Source of the DNA: Candidatus Melainabacteria bacterium
GTDB lineage: Bacteria; Cyanobacteriota; Vampirovibrionia; 2-02-FULL-35-15
Direction of reading: 5' to 3'
DNA length: 64,000 bases
Assembly: GCA_023250155.1 (NCBI GenBank)
Contig: JAHFBG010000001.1
Coordinates: forward strand, 435,131-499,130
Shown here: piece after piece, positions 1 to 7,023 of the stretch
How the letters are laid out: every line of letters begins with the position of its first letter
How positions within the stretch are numbered: position 1 is the stretch's first letter
The notes under the pieces: generated by a model
Databases searched by the model: none
The model's input: the letters and a program-made list of their open reading frames with translations, nothing else
Told to the model about the DNA's origin: nothing
Program-made: the position numbers and the translations under genes

Positions 1-108
1 ATTGATAACTGTTAGTTCATTTAATACTATTTCTTGCTCCTGAATAATACCGATAAGCTCAAAAAGAGCTAATGCATAATTTTTTGAAACTCGTTTTGAT
101 TCATGCAT
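1..108 (-). CDS. atpH: ATP synthase F1 delta subunit, N-terminal part (cut by window edge)
   Basis: Only the first 36 codons lie in the window; the gene continues past the left edge. The peptide begins MHESKRVSKNYALALFEL, which matches the N-terminal helix of F1 delta/OSCP, the subunit joining the peripheral stalk to the F1 head. The ATG lies 3 bases after the atpF stop, as expected inside an atp operon. Delta following b in the order c - b' - b - delta is the cyanobacterial arrangement. The call rests on this short N-terminus plus position. Confidence 0.85.
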   Translation of the reverse strand, partial: MHESKRVSKNYALALFELIGIIQEQEIVLNELTVIN

Positions 109-111
109 GTT

Positions 112-714
112 TTAATTCTTTCCTACCTTTTCAAGTTCAGACATAAAATCTAATGTCAATTTTTTTTGAACATCCACATTGTTTGACAGTTTGCTTAAAG
201 ATTCTTCTGCTAATTTAAAAGCAATAGCAGATGTAGATTTTTTAATATCTTGAACAGCCTCATCCCAGCTAGTATTAATCTCCCTTTGAACTTTTGACTT
301 TAAGTCATTAAGTTCTCTTTCTGTATCCTTTTCAATTTGATGCTTGATTACCTCAGCATTTTTCCTTGCTTCTTGTTTCATCTCTTCAATTTCATGGCTT
401 ACATCTTGTGTCTTTTTCTTTATAGCTTCTAATTCCTCTGTAGCTTTAATTCTTGCTTGTTTTGCTTCTTCTATTTCTTTACTTATTTGTTTTTTTCTTT
501 GATCAACCATCTGAGGTAAAAACTTATTCCCAAGATAAATTATTGCAATAGCAAGAATAAGCACGTTTAAAAGATTTGATTCAACTAATGTTTGCCATAA
601 ACCCATTTCATGATGACTAGAATGTGATGCATGCTCTATACCAAGGGCAGAGGATTGAGGATTGAGGATTGAGAATAGAGAATAGAGAATAGAAAATAAA
701 ACTATCTTTGACAT
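112..714 (-). CDS. atpF: ATP synthase F0 subunit b
   Basis: Peripheral-stalk subunit b, 200 residues from the chosen start. A membrane helix (LLNVLILAIAIIYLG) is followed by a long charged coiled coil rich in E, K and Q, as in the family. I chose the ATG at 714 (MSKIVLF...) because a GAGGG ribosome site sits just upstream; the longer reading from 762 would overlap the b' gene and adds a charged extension. Residues 5-20 (VLFSILYSLFSILNPQ) are encoded by an exact period-7 DNA repeat at 651-692. The N-terminus therefore looks like a cleavable signal sequence built from a repeat. Cyanobacterial and chloroplast b subunits are known to have processed leaders; whether this one is processed is unknown. 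Confidence 0.93.
   Translation of the reverse strand: MSKIVLFSILYSLFSILNPQSSALGIEHASHSSHHEMGLWQTLVESNLLNVLILAIAIIYLGNKFLPQMVDQRKKQISKEIEEAKQARIKATEELEAIKKKTQDVSHEIEEMKQEARKNAEVIKHQIEKDTERELNDLKSKVQREINTSWDEAVQDIKKSTSAIAFKLAEESLSKLSNNVDVQKKLTLDFMSELEKVGKN
651..692. repeat. Period-7 tandem repeat inside atpF
   Basis: On the plus strand the sequence is three copies of AGGATTG followed by three copies of AGAATAG, all exact. Seven bases repeated three times keep the reading frame, so the array encodes a heptapeptide-like hydrophobic stretch in the AtpF leader. It resembles the short tandemly repeated repetitive (STRR) heptamers described in cyanobacteria. Related AGGATTG arrays occur at 3011-3038. 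Confidence 0.9.
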
Positions 715-748
715 TTCTGCCCTCTTACTTTTACTCTCTATTTTCTTC

Positions 749-1195
749 TTAGTGCAATACAAGGGTTTTTTCTCCTGTTCCTAAAACTTTATTTGTGATT
801 AAATCTTTAAGTAGATTGATTTGGGCTTCAAGTTGCTTTAAGGCAATTTCTTGTTCTTTTTTTATTTGTTTTAATGCTTCTTCTTTTTCTTTACTTAATT
901 CTGTTGTAATTACATTTATTTTTTCTTGCTTTATTTTTTGCGTTTGATTTATCGATTCTTGTATAAGTCCTTGCGACTCTTGCCTGGCTAGTTTTATTTG
1001 TTTTGTGTAATTGTCTAAAAGTTTATTTGCTTCATCGCGTAAATCTTTTGCTTGTAGGTGTTCACCTTCAATTAGTTCTTTTCTTTTTTCAATAACTTTT
1101 CCAACAGGCTTAAACAAAGTTAAGTTTAAAAAATAAATAAAAACCAGAAAGCTAGCTGCAAAAAGTATAAGTGTAAAATTTAATTCAAGTAACAT
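749..1195 (-). CDS. atpG: ATP synthase F0 subunit b' (second b-type subunit)
   Basis: A 148-residue b-type stalk protein: one N-terminal membrane helix (LNFTLILFAASFLVFIYFLNLTLF), the FKPVGKVIEKR segment typical of b/b', then a long coiled coil of E/K/Q. It is distinct in sequence from the neighbouring b subunit. Paired b and b' genes are characteristic of cyanobacteria, chloroplasts and some proteobacteria. The gene lies between the c-subunit gene and atpF. The symbol follows cyanobacterial usage, where atpG means b'; in E. coli naming atpG is gamma. Confidence 0.93.
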   Translation of the reverse strand: MLLELNFTLILFAASFLVFIYFLNLTLFKPVGKVIEKRKELIEGEHLQAKDLRDEANKLLDNYTKQIKLARQESQGLIQESINQTQKIKQEKINVITTELSKEKEEALKQIKKEQEIALKQLEAQINLLKDLITNKVLGTGEKTLVLH

Positions 1196-1213
1196 CTTAG
1201 AGTTTTGTCATAA

Positions 1214-1258
1214 GTTGCCTGTATCCAGCCTTATAGAAACATGCGATACAGACAACCA
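1214..1258. other. Hairpin between c and b' genes
   Basis: The 74-base gap between the c and b' genes holds an inverted repeat, CTGTATC/GATACAG extended by GTTG/CAAC across one mismatch, with a loop of about 19 bases. No T-run follows on either strand, so it is not a standard terminator. Its place just after the c gene fits an mRNA-stabilising or processing hairpin that would raise c-subunit output relative to the single-copy stalk subunits. That role is inference. Confidence 0.5.
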
Positions 1259-1268
1259 TGATACCTTT

Positions 1269-1550
1269 TTATTGTAATTGTAAGAACAATAAAATTGCAA
1301 TTAAGAAAGCAAACAATCCAAGAGCTTCACTTAATGCTGCAAAAATAAGTGTATTGGCAAGTAGTCTACCAGTAGCTTCTGGCTGACGTGCCATACCTTC
1401 AAGAGATTTACTAGCAGCAAGACCTACACCAATAGCTGGGCCACCTACTCCTGTTACTGCTAAACCTGCACCAATTGCTAATCCCATCTTTGCAAACTCT
1501 GATGAATTAGCTACTGCTTCGCCTGCTTGTGCAACTAATACTGGATCCAT
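1269..1550 (-). CDS. atpE: ATP synthase F0 subunit c (proton ring)
   Basis: A 93-residue proteolipid with two membrane helices. The first carries the glycine-rich GAGLAVTGVGGPAIGVGLA packing motif. A polar loop (ARQPEA) follows. The second helix carries the ion-binding carboxylate in FAALSEALGLF. The residues around this Glu look like the proton type rather than the sodium type, which would need extra Gln/Ser/Thr ligands. A GGGAG ribosome site precedes the ATG. In cyanobacteria the a-subunit gene normally sits directly upstream; here that position is taken by a repeat-filled spacer and prmC, so the a subunit must be encoded elsewhere. Confidence 0.96.
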   Translation of the reverse strand: MDPVLVAQAGEAVANSSEFAKMGLAIGAGLAVTGVGGPAIGVGLAASKSLEGMARQPEATGRLLANTLIFAALSEALGLFAFLIAILLFLQLQ

Positions 1551-1880
1551 TTTTTTCTCCCTGAAAAATCTTATTTAATTTGAGATTTTTCCTTTTAATT
1601 GTTAGATGCTTAGATATTCTTTAATCAGAACATTCTTTGCTCTTAAACTTAACCATTAACCCTATGGATTATAACATTTTAAACTAGCGTATAGCGCTTA
1701 GTAGAACTTAGAATCTAGCGTTCAGCGTATAGCGTTTAGTAGAACAATTAGGACATAGCGTAGATAGAAGAAAAGAGGACTTATAGGACTGCTTTACGTT
1801 CTTGTCCTCCCATCCGCTAAACGCTATACGCTATGTCCTAAGTAGCTATACATTGATTTTAGTATCTACGTTTTATTTCA
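1551..1880. repeat. Spacer with period-7 repeats and two overlapping inverted repeats
   Basis: No gene is seen between atpE and prmC. Period-7 units of the form TAGCGTA/TAGCGTT/TAGTAGA run from 1685 to about 1743. Inverted copies follow at 1814-1841. Two perfect inverted repeats share the right arm: AGCGTATAGCGTTTAG at 1724-1739 with 1817-1832 (16 bp), and TTAGGACATAGCGTA at 1748-1762 with 1827-1841 (15 bp). Only one can form at a time. The region lies in the untranslated leader of the atp genes if they are transcribed from upstream. Confidence 0.75.
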
Positions 1881-2696
1881 TTACAAAAACACAAACAAGC
1901 ATCTATCTAGTCCTGAATAATCTTTTATAATTTCAAAATTGTTTAAATCATATTTTTTTAATAATGACTTTAAATCATTTACAAGATATGGATCAATTTC
2001 AAATGCCAATGTTGCGGGCATTGATCCTGACAGACACAATTCAACAATCCTCTCATAATAAATCATCCCTGTTTTATTTTCTTTTGTACCATACAATGCG
2101 ATTTTTGGTTCGTGTTTTCTTTCCGGTTGTGCAGGTATGGATCGCGGCCCATATTTGCCAGATTGAATATATGGTGGATTAGAAATAACTAAATCAAATT
2201 TATTTTCTTTAAATAAATCATCTGCATTATTTGAAAAAATATCACAGACTAAAAATTTGATTTTATTTTCAACCTTGTTGTTCTTTGCATTTTCATAAGC
2301 CAGATTGATAATATCTTTTTCAATATCAATTGCAACGATGTTTATATTCGGGATAGATTTTGCAAGAGCGATAGAGATAATGCCAGAGCCTGTACCGATA
2401 TCAAGGACATATCGTGGCATGCCCATACGGCGGATGGTCTCTTCCACCAATATCTCTGTCTCTGGTCTTGGTATTAAAACCCTTTTGTCTACCCGCACTT
2501 CAAAATCCATAAAATATGCTTTGCCAAGGAGGTATTGTAAAGGTGTTCTAGATTTAACTCTTTCATTTACAATGGTTTCAATCTTATTTAAATTATTTTC
2601 ACCAAGCTCTTTTAAGAGAATAGAAATTTCTTTTTTTGCTTCACTTTTTTCAATGCCAGCAGAAATGAGTTTATTTATTAATCCGTCCAAAGTCAT
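1881..2696 (-). CDS. prmC: Release factor glutamine methyltransferase PrmC (HemK)
   Basis: Methylates the glutamine of the GGQ motif in peptide release factors RF1/RF2, using S-adenosylmethionine. The 271-residue protein shows the whole family pattern: an N-terminal helical domain with RTPLQYLLGKAYFMDFEVRVDKRVLIPRPETE, the SAM-binding motif VLDIGTGSGIISIALA, and the catalytic NPPYI motif. Length is normal. Its start overlaps the end of the upstream cupin gene by 26 bases, so the two are probably co-transcribed. In many bacteria prmC sits with prfA, which is not visible here. Confidence 0.95.
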   Translation of the reverse strand: MTLDGLINKLISAGIEKSEAKKEISILLKELGENNLNKIETIVNERVKSRTPLQYLLGKAYFMDFEVRVDKRVLIPRPETEILVEETIRRMGMPRYVLDIGTGSGIISIALAKSIPNINIVAIDIEKDIINLAYENAKNNKVENKIKFLVCDIFSNNADDLFKENKFDLVISNPPYIQSGKYGPRSIPAQPERKHEPKIALYGTKENKTGMIYYERIVELCLSGSMPATLAFEIDPYLVNDLKSLLKKYDLNNFEIIKDYSGLDRCLFVFL

Positions 2697-3057
2697 CTTC
2701 TATTCTTACGATATCATCCTCACCAAAATACGTTCCTGTCTGTATTTCAATAATCTCAGCTGTTTCATCCCCAATGTTTTCAATCCTATGTTTTGTTTTT
2801 ACCGGAACGGTCACTATATCTCCATAAGAATAAATATTTTTTTTATCACCAAGGGTAATTTCTACTTTTCCTTTTACTACAATCCAGTTCTCACTTCTCT
2901 TATGATGGTATTGAAGACTAAATCTTTTTTTTGGATTTAGAATTAGCTTTTTAACCTTATAATTTTCACTATCTATCAATACTACATATCCACCCCAAGG
3001 GCGTTCCTCTAGGATTGAGAAACTAGGATTGAGGATTGAGTTATCTTTTGGCATCAT
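2671..3057 (-). CDS. Phosphomannose-isomerase-type cupin protein
   Basis: A 128-residue single-domain cupin matching the C-terminal domain of type II mannose-6-phosphate isomerases/mannose-1-phosphate guanylyltransferases. Visible marks are EERPWGGYVVL near the start, KRFSLQYHHKRSENW with the metal-binding His-His and Glu, VVKGKVEITLG, and the late His in VKTKHRIEN. The nucleotidyltransferase domain of the bifunctional enzyme is absent, so it is a stand-alone cupin; the substrate cannot be told. Residues about 6-16 (NSILNPSFSILEE) are encoded by a period-7 repeat at 3011-3038, giving a repeat-derived N-terminus. It overlaps prmC by 26 bases. Confidence 0.85.
   Translation of the reverse strand: MMPKDNSILNPSFSILEERPWGGYVVLIDSENYKVKKLILNPKKRFSLQYHHKRSENWIVVKGKVEITLGDKKNIYSYGDIVTVPVKTKHRIENIGDETAEIIEIQTGTYFGEDDIVRIEDDFGRINK
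3011..3038. repeat. Period-7 tandem repeat inside the cupin gene
   Basis: Four heptamers in plus-strand order: AGGATTG, AGAAACT, AGGATTG, AGGATTG. Three are identical to the heptamer in atpF. The array lies in the coding region, encoding an unconserved N-terminal stretch before the cupin motif EERPWGG. Confidence 0.85.
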
Positions 3058-3130
3058 TACCTTTTAATTTAATCATGCTTATGTAACCATTCACTATGTA
3101 TAACATGATTAAGAATTATGGTGTTTCAGA

Positions 3131-3228
3131 AAGCGAGTTTTGTCCAATTCATTTGGCAAAACGAGCGATCTATGCAAAGGTGGCTCTGAGGAGCAACGTC
3201 ACCGCAAGAGCCACCCGAATAAAGAACA
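3131..3228. repeat. Two-hairpin dispersed element, copy A
   Basis: Hairpin 1: GTTTTG (3137-3142), a single T, CCAA, loop TTCAT, TTGG, CAAAAC (3157-3162). Hairpin 2: GGTGGCTCT (3179-3187) paired with AGAGCCACC (3207-3215). The same layout with the same 48-base offset between the AAGC start and hairpin 2 recurs at 54703-54797. The second hairpin and its loop are nearly identical there, while the arms of the first have changed on both sides. This copy lies between the divergent cupin gene and the paralog array and is not followed by a T-run. Confidence 0.85.
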
Positions 3229-3300
3229 TGTTTATACTTGATGTGCAATATCATAGCTGTTAATATTCTATCAATTTTAGAAAAACATATAAGTGAAAAA

Positions 3301-6300
3301 ATGAAAATCTTCAGACCATCACAGATAATAGGCACAGCAACTTTAGGCTTAGCCTCTGTTATTGGTACAACATCTGCTTTAAGTGAGGATAAAAAAGAAG
3401 GGCCTAAAGTTTTACAACCAATACCAGAAGCTAAAAAAGATAACGTTGTAAAACCTCAAGTCAAGATTAATTTAGATAAAGAAGCATTAAATAAAAAACT
3501 TGTAGAAGAAATTTATAACTTCTTAGATAAGGACCTTATTAAAGAACCTGAGGAAAGAGAAAAAGCTGCTGCATTATTTAATATGCTTCCTGAAATAGAA
3601 AAAGTAAAAATTGCAAAGAGGGTTCTTACTAATACAAAAACTGCATTTATAAACAAGGCTCCTGATTTAAAGAAACAAGAATTACATACTGTACACCTAA
3701 TTCTCATACTTGAATCATGCCTTCCAATGAATAGAACTATCTTGAAAGACATTCTTTTAAAAACCCAAAATGAGTATCAAGATTTAATAGGAGTATACAT
3801 TAAAGCACTTTCTAAAGACACAAATAAAAAAGACGATGAACGAAATGCTGTTCTACTGCGCTTTATAGTTACTGACTATGTACCAAAGTATGCTCCACCT
3901 AAAATGTTTGATGAAAAATGGAATCCTCAAATTAAAAAAATAATAGATCGTGTAGATGTGGAGCTTAAAGTAGGTTCTAAAGAGAGAGAAATCTCTATAG
4001 ATGCTCTTAGTCAATTAGCTATGCTTGAACTAAGAGATAATAGCAGTGTAAAAGAACCTAAAATTTATTTTGATCTTATTAGAGTCTTAAATAAAAACTT
4101 TGAAAAAAACTGGCTTGATATAGTGCCAGCACTTTTTGACATAGTTAAAACCGAGCCATTTTATAATGACAATCCACAAGGAGAAAGAGTTTTTAGAGGA
4201 GTCGGTGGATTTCCTGAACATGCAAAATTAAATGATGCTCTAATTAAGCCATTTGAAGAAATAATAAAACGTAGTTTAACTCAATTCCCAAAAGATAGTA
4301 GAGAACATAATAGAGCTCTTGAAATAGCTATTTCTCTTTGTAGTCGCCCATATAATAGAGACAATCCAGATTTTATAATAGCTTGGCAGGAGCCTATTCT
4401 AGCTAATATTGTAAAAGCAAAGCCGAAAGAGATACCTGAACTTCTAAAAAACTTTAGAAAAGACTGTGATAACTGGAATCCAAATCCTAGCCATGAAGGG
4501 CATAGAAAAGTATTTAAAGCAGGAGCAAAACATCTTAAACTCATTATTGAAATAGGTTGTAAGCACTTATTAGACAAAGACGAAGGCAAGAATGTATTAG
4601 GTTCATTAATAGTACGTGGTGTTAGAAAAGCTTATTATGATCATGGTCCACATGATTTTAGTAAAGATAAAGAAGTAAAAGATTTATTTTTAAAGGTACT
4701 GGATAGAATGCAAAAAGAAAAACTAGATGTTACTGCTTTGAGAATGCAGCTTAGTAACACCATTGACTTTTTACATCTTAGCTGGAATGATGCAGATATA
4801 GTTAGAGAAGGTGCCAGTGCTATAAATGCACAAGTAAAGCAGACCTGTGATGCTAAAAAAAATGGCTTGGATAAAGAGTGGGTTGAGTATCTAGAGATAG
4901 GATTATTAGATACCACTAGTGAGTTTACAGGATGGATGTGGAGTACTTTTGGAAGACGACAGAAAGAAGAAGAAATAGCAAAAAACATAGAGCCCCTTTA
5001 TAGAGATATCGGTGAAAAAATACTTAAAGACAATTCAAATCCAAAAGTATTAGATAAAGGGCATGAACTCATAAGGCTCTTGCATCGCTTTATGAACAAT
5101 GAAAAAGAACCTGATATAGCATCAAAAAGATTTATTCAAACTGCTATAGACCCTATATTTAAAAACTTTATTGATAGTGCATCCAAACTACCACAAAAAG
5201 AAAAAGATGATTTGCTTAATAGAATACAAAACGATGATTTTTCATGGGTGTTTTCATGGGTGCGAGAACCAGATCTTCCTGCTACAACTAAACTCTTAGA
5301 GATATTTTCAAAGAGCTATTTTGACTCTACACTAGACAAAGATTTAGACAGATTTTCTACTTCTGTTACAAAGCATATAGATCCAAAAATATCTTGGGGA
5401 TGGCATCCTATTGCTATTCTTGAAACACTTAGATTGAACAAAGACTATTTAAATGTAGTCACCAAAGAATCTATAAAAAATATAGACTCCGATAAAGATT
5501 CTATCGAATTAGAACGACAGATGATTTACTTACAATTTTTAAAGCATTCACAAGACCTACTAAGCGACAAAAGAACAAGTTTTTACCCAAAAGAAAAAGC
5601 TAAAGACTTAGATGTTTTCATAAAAGATAGTTCAAATAGTCTTTCTAAAATATTTATAAGCAAGTTAAAAACAGAAAAAGTTATTATAAAAAAATCGAGT
5701 CATTTCAATCATACTATTTATGACAAGCATTTTGAATTGCCTATTCAAAGACTAAAAGCATTAATAGCTATTCATCCTGAACAAAGGGAAGCTTGTCTTG
5801 AAATTATTGATAAAAGATTGGTTGGTGAAAAGGATGGTAGAACAAGGGGAATGCTCTATAAAGCTATTTCTAATGTATCTTCTACCAATGAAACACTTAA
5901 GAGTTTTAAAAAAGCACTTGTAAAAGAACCTTTTTCTCTTGCTTCACAAAAAATAGGTGAAGTAATTACAGAAATGTTTTTAAATGAGCTTTTAGAAGGT
6001 AACTCTAAAGAGCTTATATTTTCTGGGAATATAAATGCTGGTATTCGTAGAGATGAAATTAAAAAACTAAAGCTGAATTGGAAAGTAGGAGCTTTTAATA
6101 TGAGGCTTCTAGATGTGTTTACAAAAGGTACTGTGGAACCAAATGAAAAAACACCAGTTCAGGATTTTTTATTGACTTGTGTTTTATACAGCAAAGGAAG
6201 AAACATTGAAAATCTTCTAAAAGAAAATCTAGATGCAGATCTTGTAAAGAAATTGAATCCAGAGCCAGGCAAAGAAGTAAATCCTGAAATTATTAAAATA

Positions 6301-7023
6301 GCTCACAGGATACTACGTAATTCAAATGATATTTTAACTGCTTTTGGAGTTGCATTAAATGAAGAAACTAAATGTTTGATTTGTGAGGATAAAGAACTAA
6401 TGGAGTTTATTCCTGAGGTTAAAATCTTACATGAAGCTGGACTTAAAGCTAAACAAACAACTTCTCATATAACCTGGCTTCTTGAAAAGAACTTACGATG
6501 GGGAAGTATAGAAAATCTACCAGATATTACAAATGCTTTAGTATCACTTTATAACAAGCAAGATGACTATGATAAGAATATGCAAGGATTATCAGAGCGT
6601 ATTTTCATAGGTACTGATAAAAAGCTCTCTATGTTCGAGAATTATGAAGATGTTTTACAGCACAGATTTGTATGGAAATATTTAGAAGATTATAGAAAAA
6701 CCAAAGGTAAAGATGATAGTGTAGAAGAAAGCTGTAAGACTTTTCTTAGAAGTATAGAGAAAATCGAAAAAATCAATGATAGAAAACTAAGAACAGATGC
6801 ACAAAAAGATTTAACCCTGGAACTTAGAAGACTTGATGAAAAGCTTTTTAATGACATGGTTTCCAATCCTCTATATAATGCAAGATTAAATTTTTTCAGA
6901 GAGTTTATAGAATTAGCACCATCGCAACAAAAAAGAGAATATATAAACATTGCACTAAGTAAATTTGACCTAAGAAGTCATATAACTGAGCAGGATCTAC
7001 TGAAGACTTTGGAGATAGAATAA
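3301..7023 (+). CDS. Large secreted helical protein, tandem paralog 1 of 5
   Basis: Unknown function, 1240 residues. I place the start at 3301 (MKIFRPSQIIGTATLGLAS...) because the other four paralogs start with the same MKI...TLGLAS signal-like segment; an in-frame ATG at 3238 would add an unrelated 21-residue tail. After the signal peptide (cleavage near TSA-LSE) the protein is almost entirely charged, Lys/Glu/Leu-rich and probably helical, with no membrane segment. Blocks shared with its neighbours include DGRTRGMLYKAIS, KKALVKEPF, LEKNLRWGS, FENYEDVLQHRFVWKYLEDYR and the C-terminal EFIELAPSQQKREYINIALSKFDLR. The stop overlaps the next ATG (TAATG). HEAT-like helical repeats are possible but not proven. 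Confidence 0.85.
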   Translation: MKIFRPSQIIGTATLGLASVIGTTSALSEDKKEGPKVLQPIPEAKKDNVVKPQVKINLDKEALNKKLVEEIYNFLDKDLIKEPEEREKAAALFNMLPEIEKVKIAKRVLTNTKTAFINKAPDLKKQELHTVHLILILESCLPMNRTILKDILLKTQNEYQDLIGVYIKALSKDTNKKDDERNAVLLRFIVTDYVPKYAPPKMFDEKWNPQIKKIIDRVDVELKVGSKEREISIDALSQLAMLELRDNSSVKEPKIYFDLIRVLNKNFEKNWLDIVPALFDIVKTEPFYNDNPQGERVFRGVGGFPEHAKLNDALIKPFEEIIKRSLTQFPKDSREHNRALEIAISLCSRPYNRDNPDFIIAWQEPILANIVKAKPKEIPELLKNFRKDCDNWNPNPSHEGHRKVFKAGAKHLKLIIEIGCKHLLDKDEGKNVLGSLIVRGVRKAYYDHGPHDFSKDKEVKDLFLKVLDRMQKEKLDVTALRMQLSNTIDFLHLSWNDADIVREGASAINAQVKQTCDAKKNGLDKEWVEYLEIGLLDTTSEFTGWMWSTFGRRQKEEEIAKNIEPLYRDIGEKILKDNSNPKVLDKGHELIRLLHRFMNNEKEPDIASKRFIQTAIDPIFKNFIDSASKLPQKEKDDLLNRIQNDDFSWVFSWVREPDLPATTKLLEIFSKSYFDSTLDKDLDRFSTSVTKHIDPKISWGWHPIAILETLRLNKDYLNVVTKESIKNIDSDKDSIELERQMIYLQFLKHSQDLLSDKRTSFYPKEKAKDLDVFIKDSSNSLSKIFISKLKTEKVIIKKSSHFNHTIYDKHFELPIQRLKALIAIHPEQREACLEIIDKRLVGEKDGRTRGMLYKAISNVSSTNETLKSFKKALVKEPFSLASQKIGEVITEMFLNELLEGNSKELIFSGNINAGIRRDEIKKLKLNWKVGAFNMRLLDVFTKGTVEPNEKTPVQDFLLTCVLYSKGRNIENLLKENLDADLVKKLNPEPGKEVNPEIIKIAHRILRNSNDILTAFGVALNEETKCLICEDKELMEFIPEVKILHEAGLKAKQTTSHITWLLEKNLRWGSIENLPDITNALVSLYNKQDDYDKNMQGLSERIFIGTDKKLSMFENYEDVLQHRFVWKYLEDYRKTKGKDDSVEESCKTFLRSIEKIEKINDRKLRTDAQKDLTLELRRLDEKLFNDMVSNPLYNARLNFFREFIELAPSQQKREYINIALSKFDLRSHITEQDLLKTLEIE

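Noticed and set aside
2305..2940. Plus-strand open frame of 211 codons opposite prmC and the cupin gene
   Set aside because: It lies wholly antisense to two well-recognised genes, has no ribosome site and its translation is low-complexity Phe/Ser/Ile, typical of the reverse of AT-rich genes.
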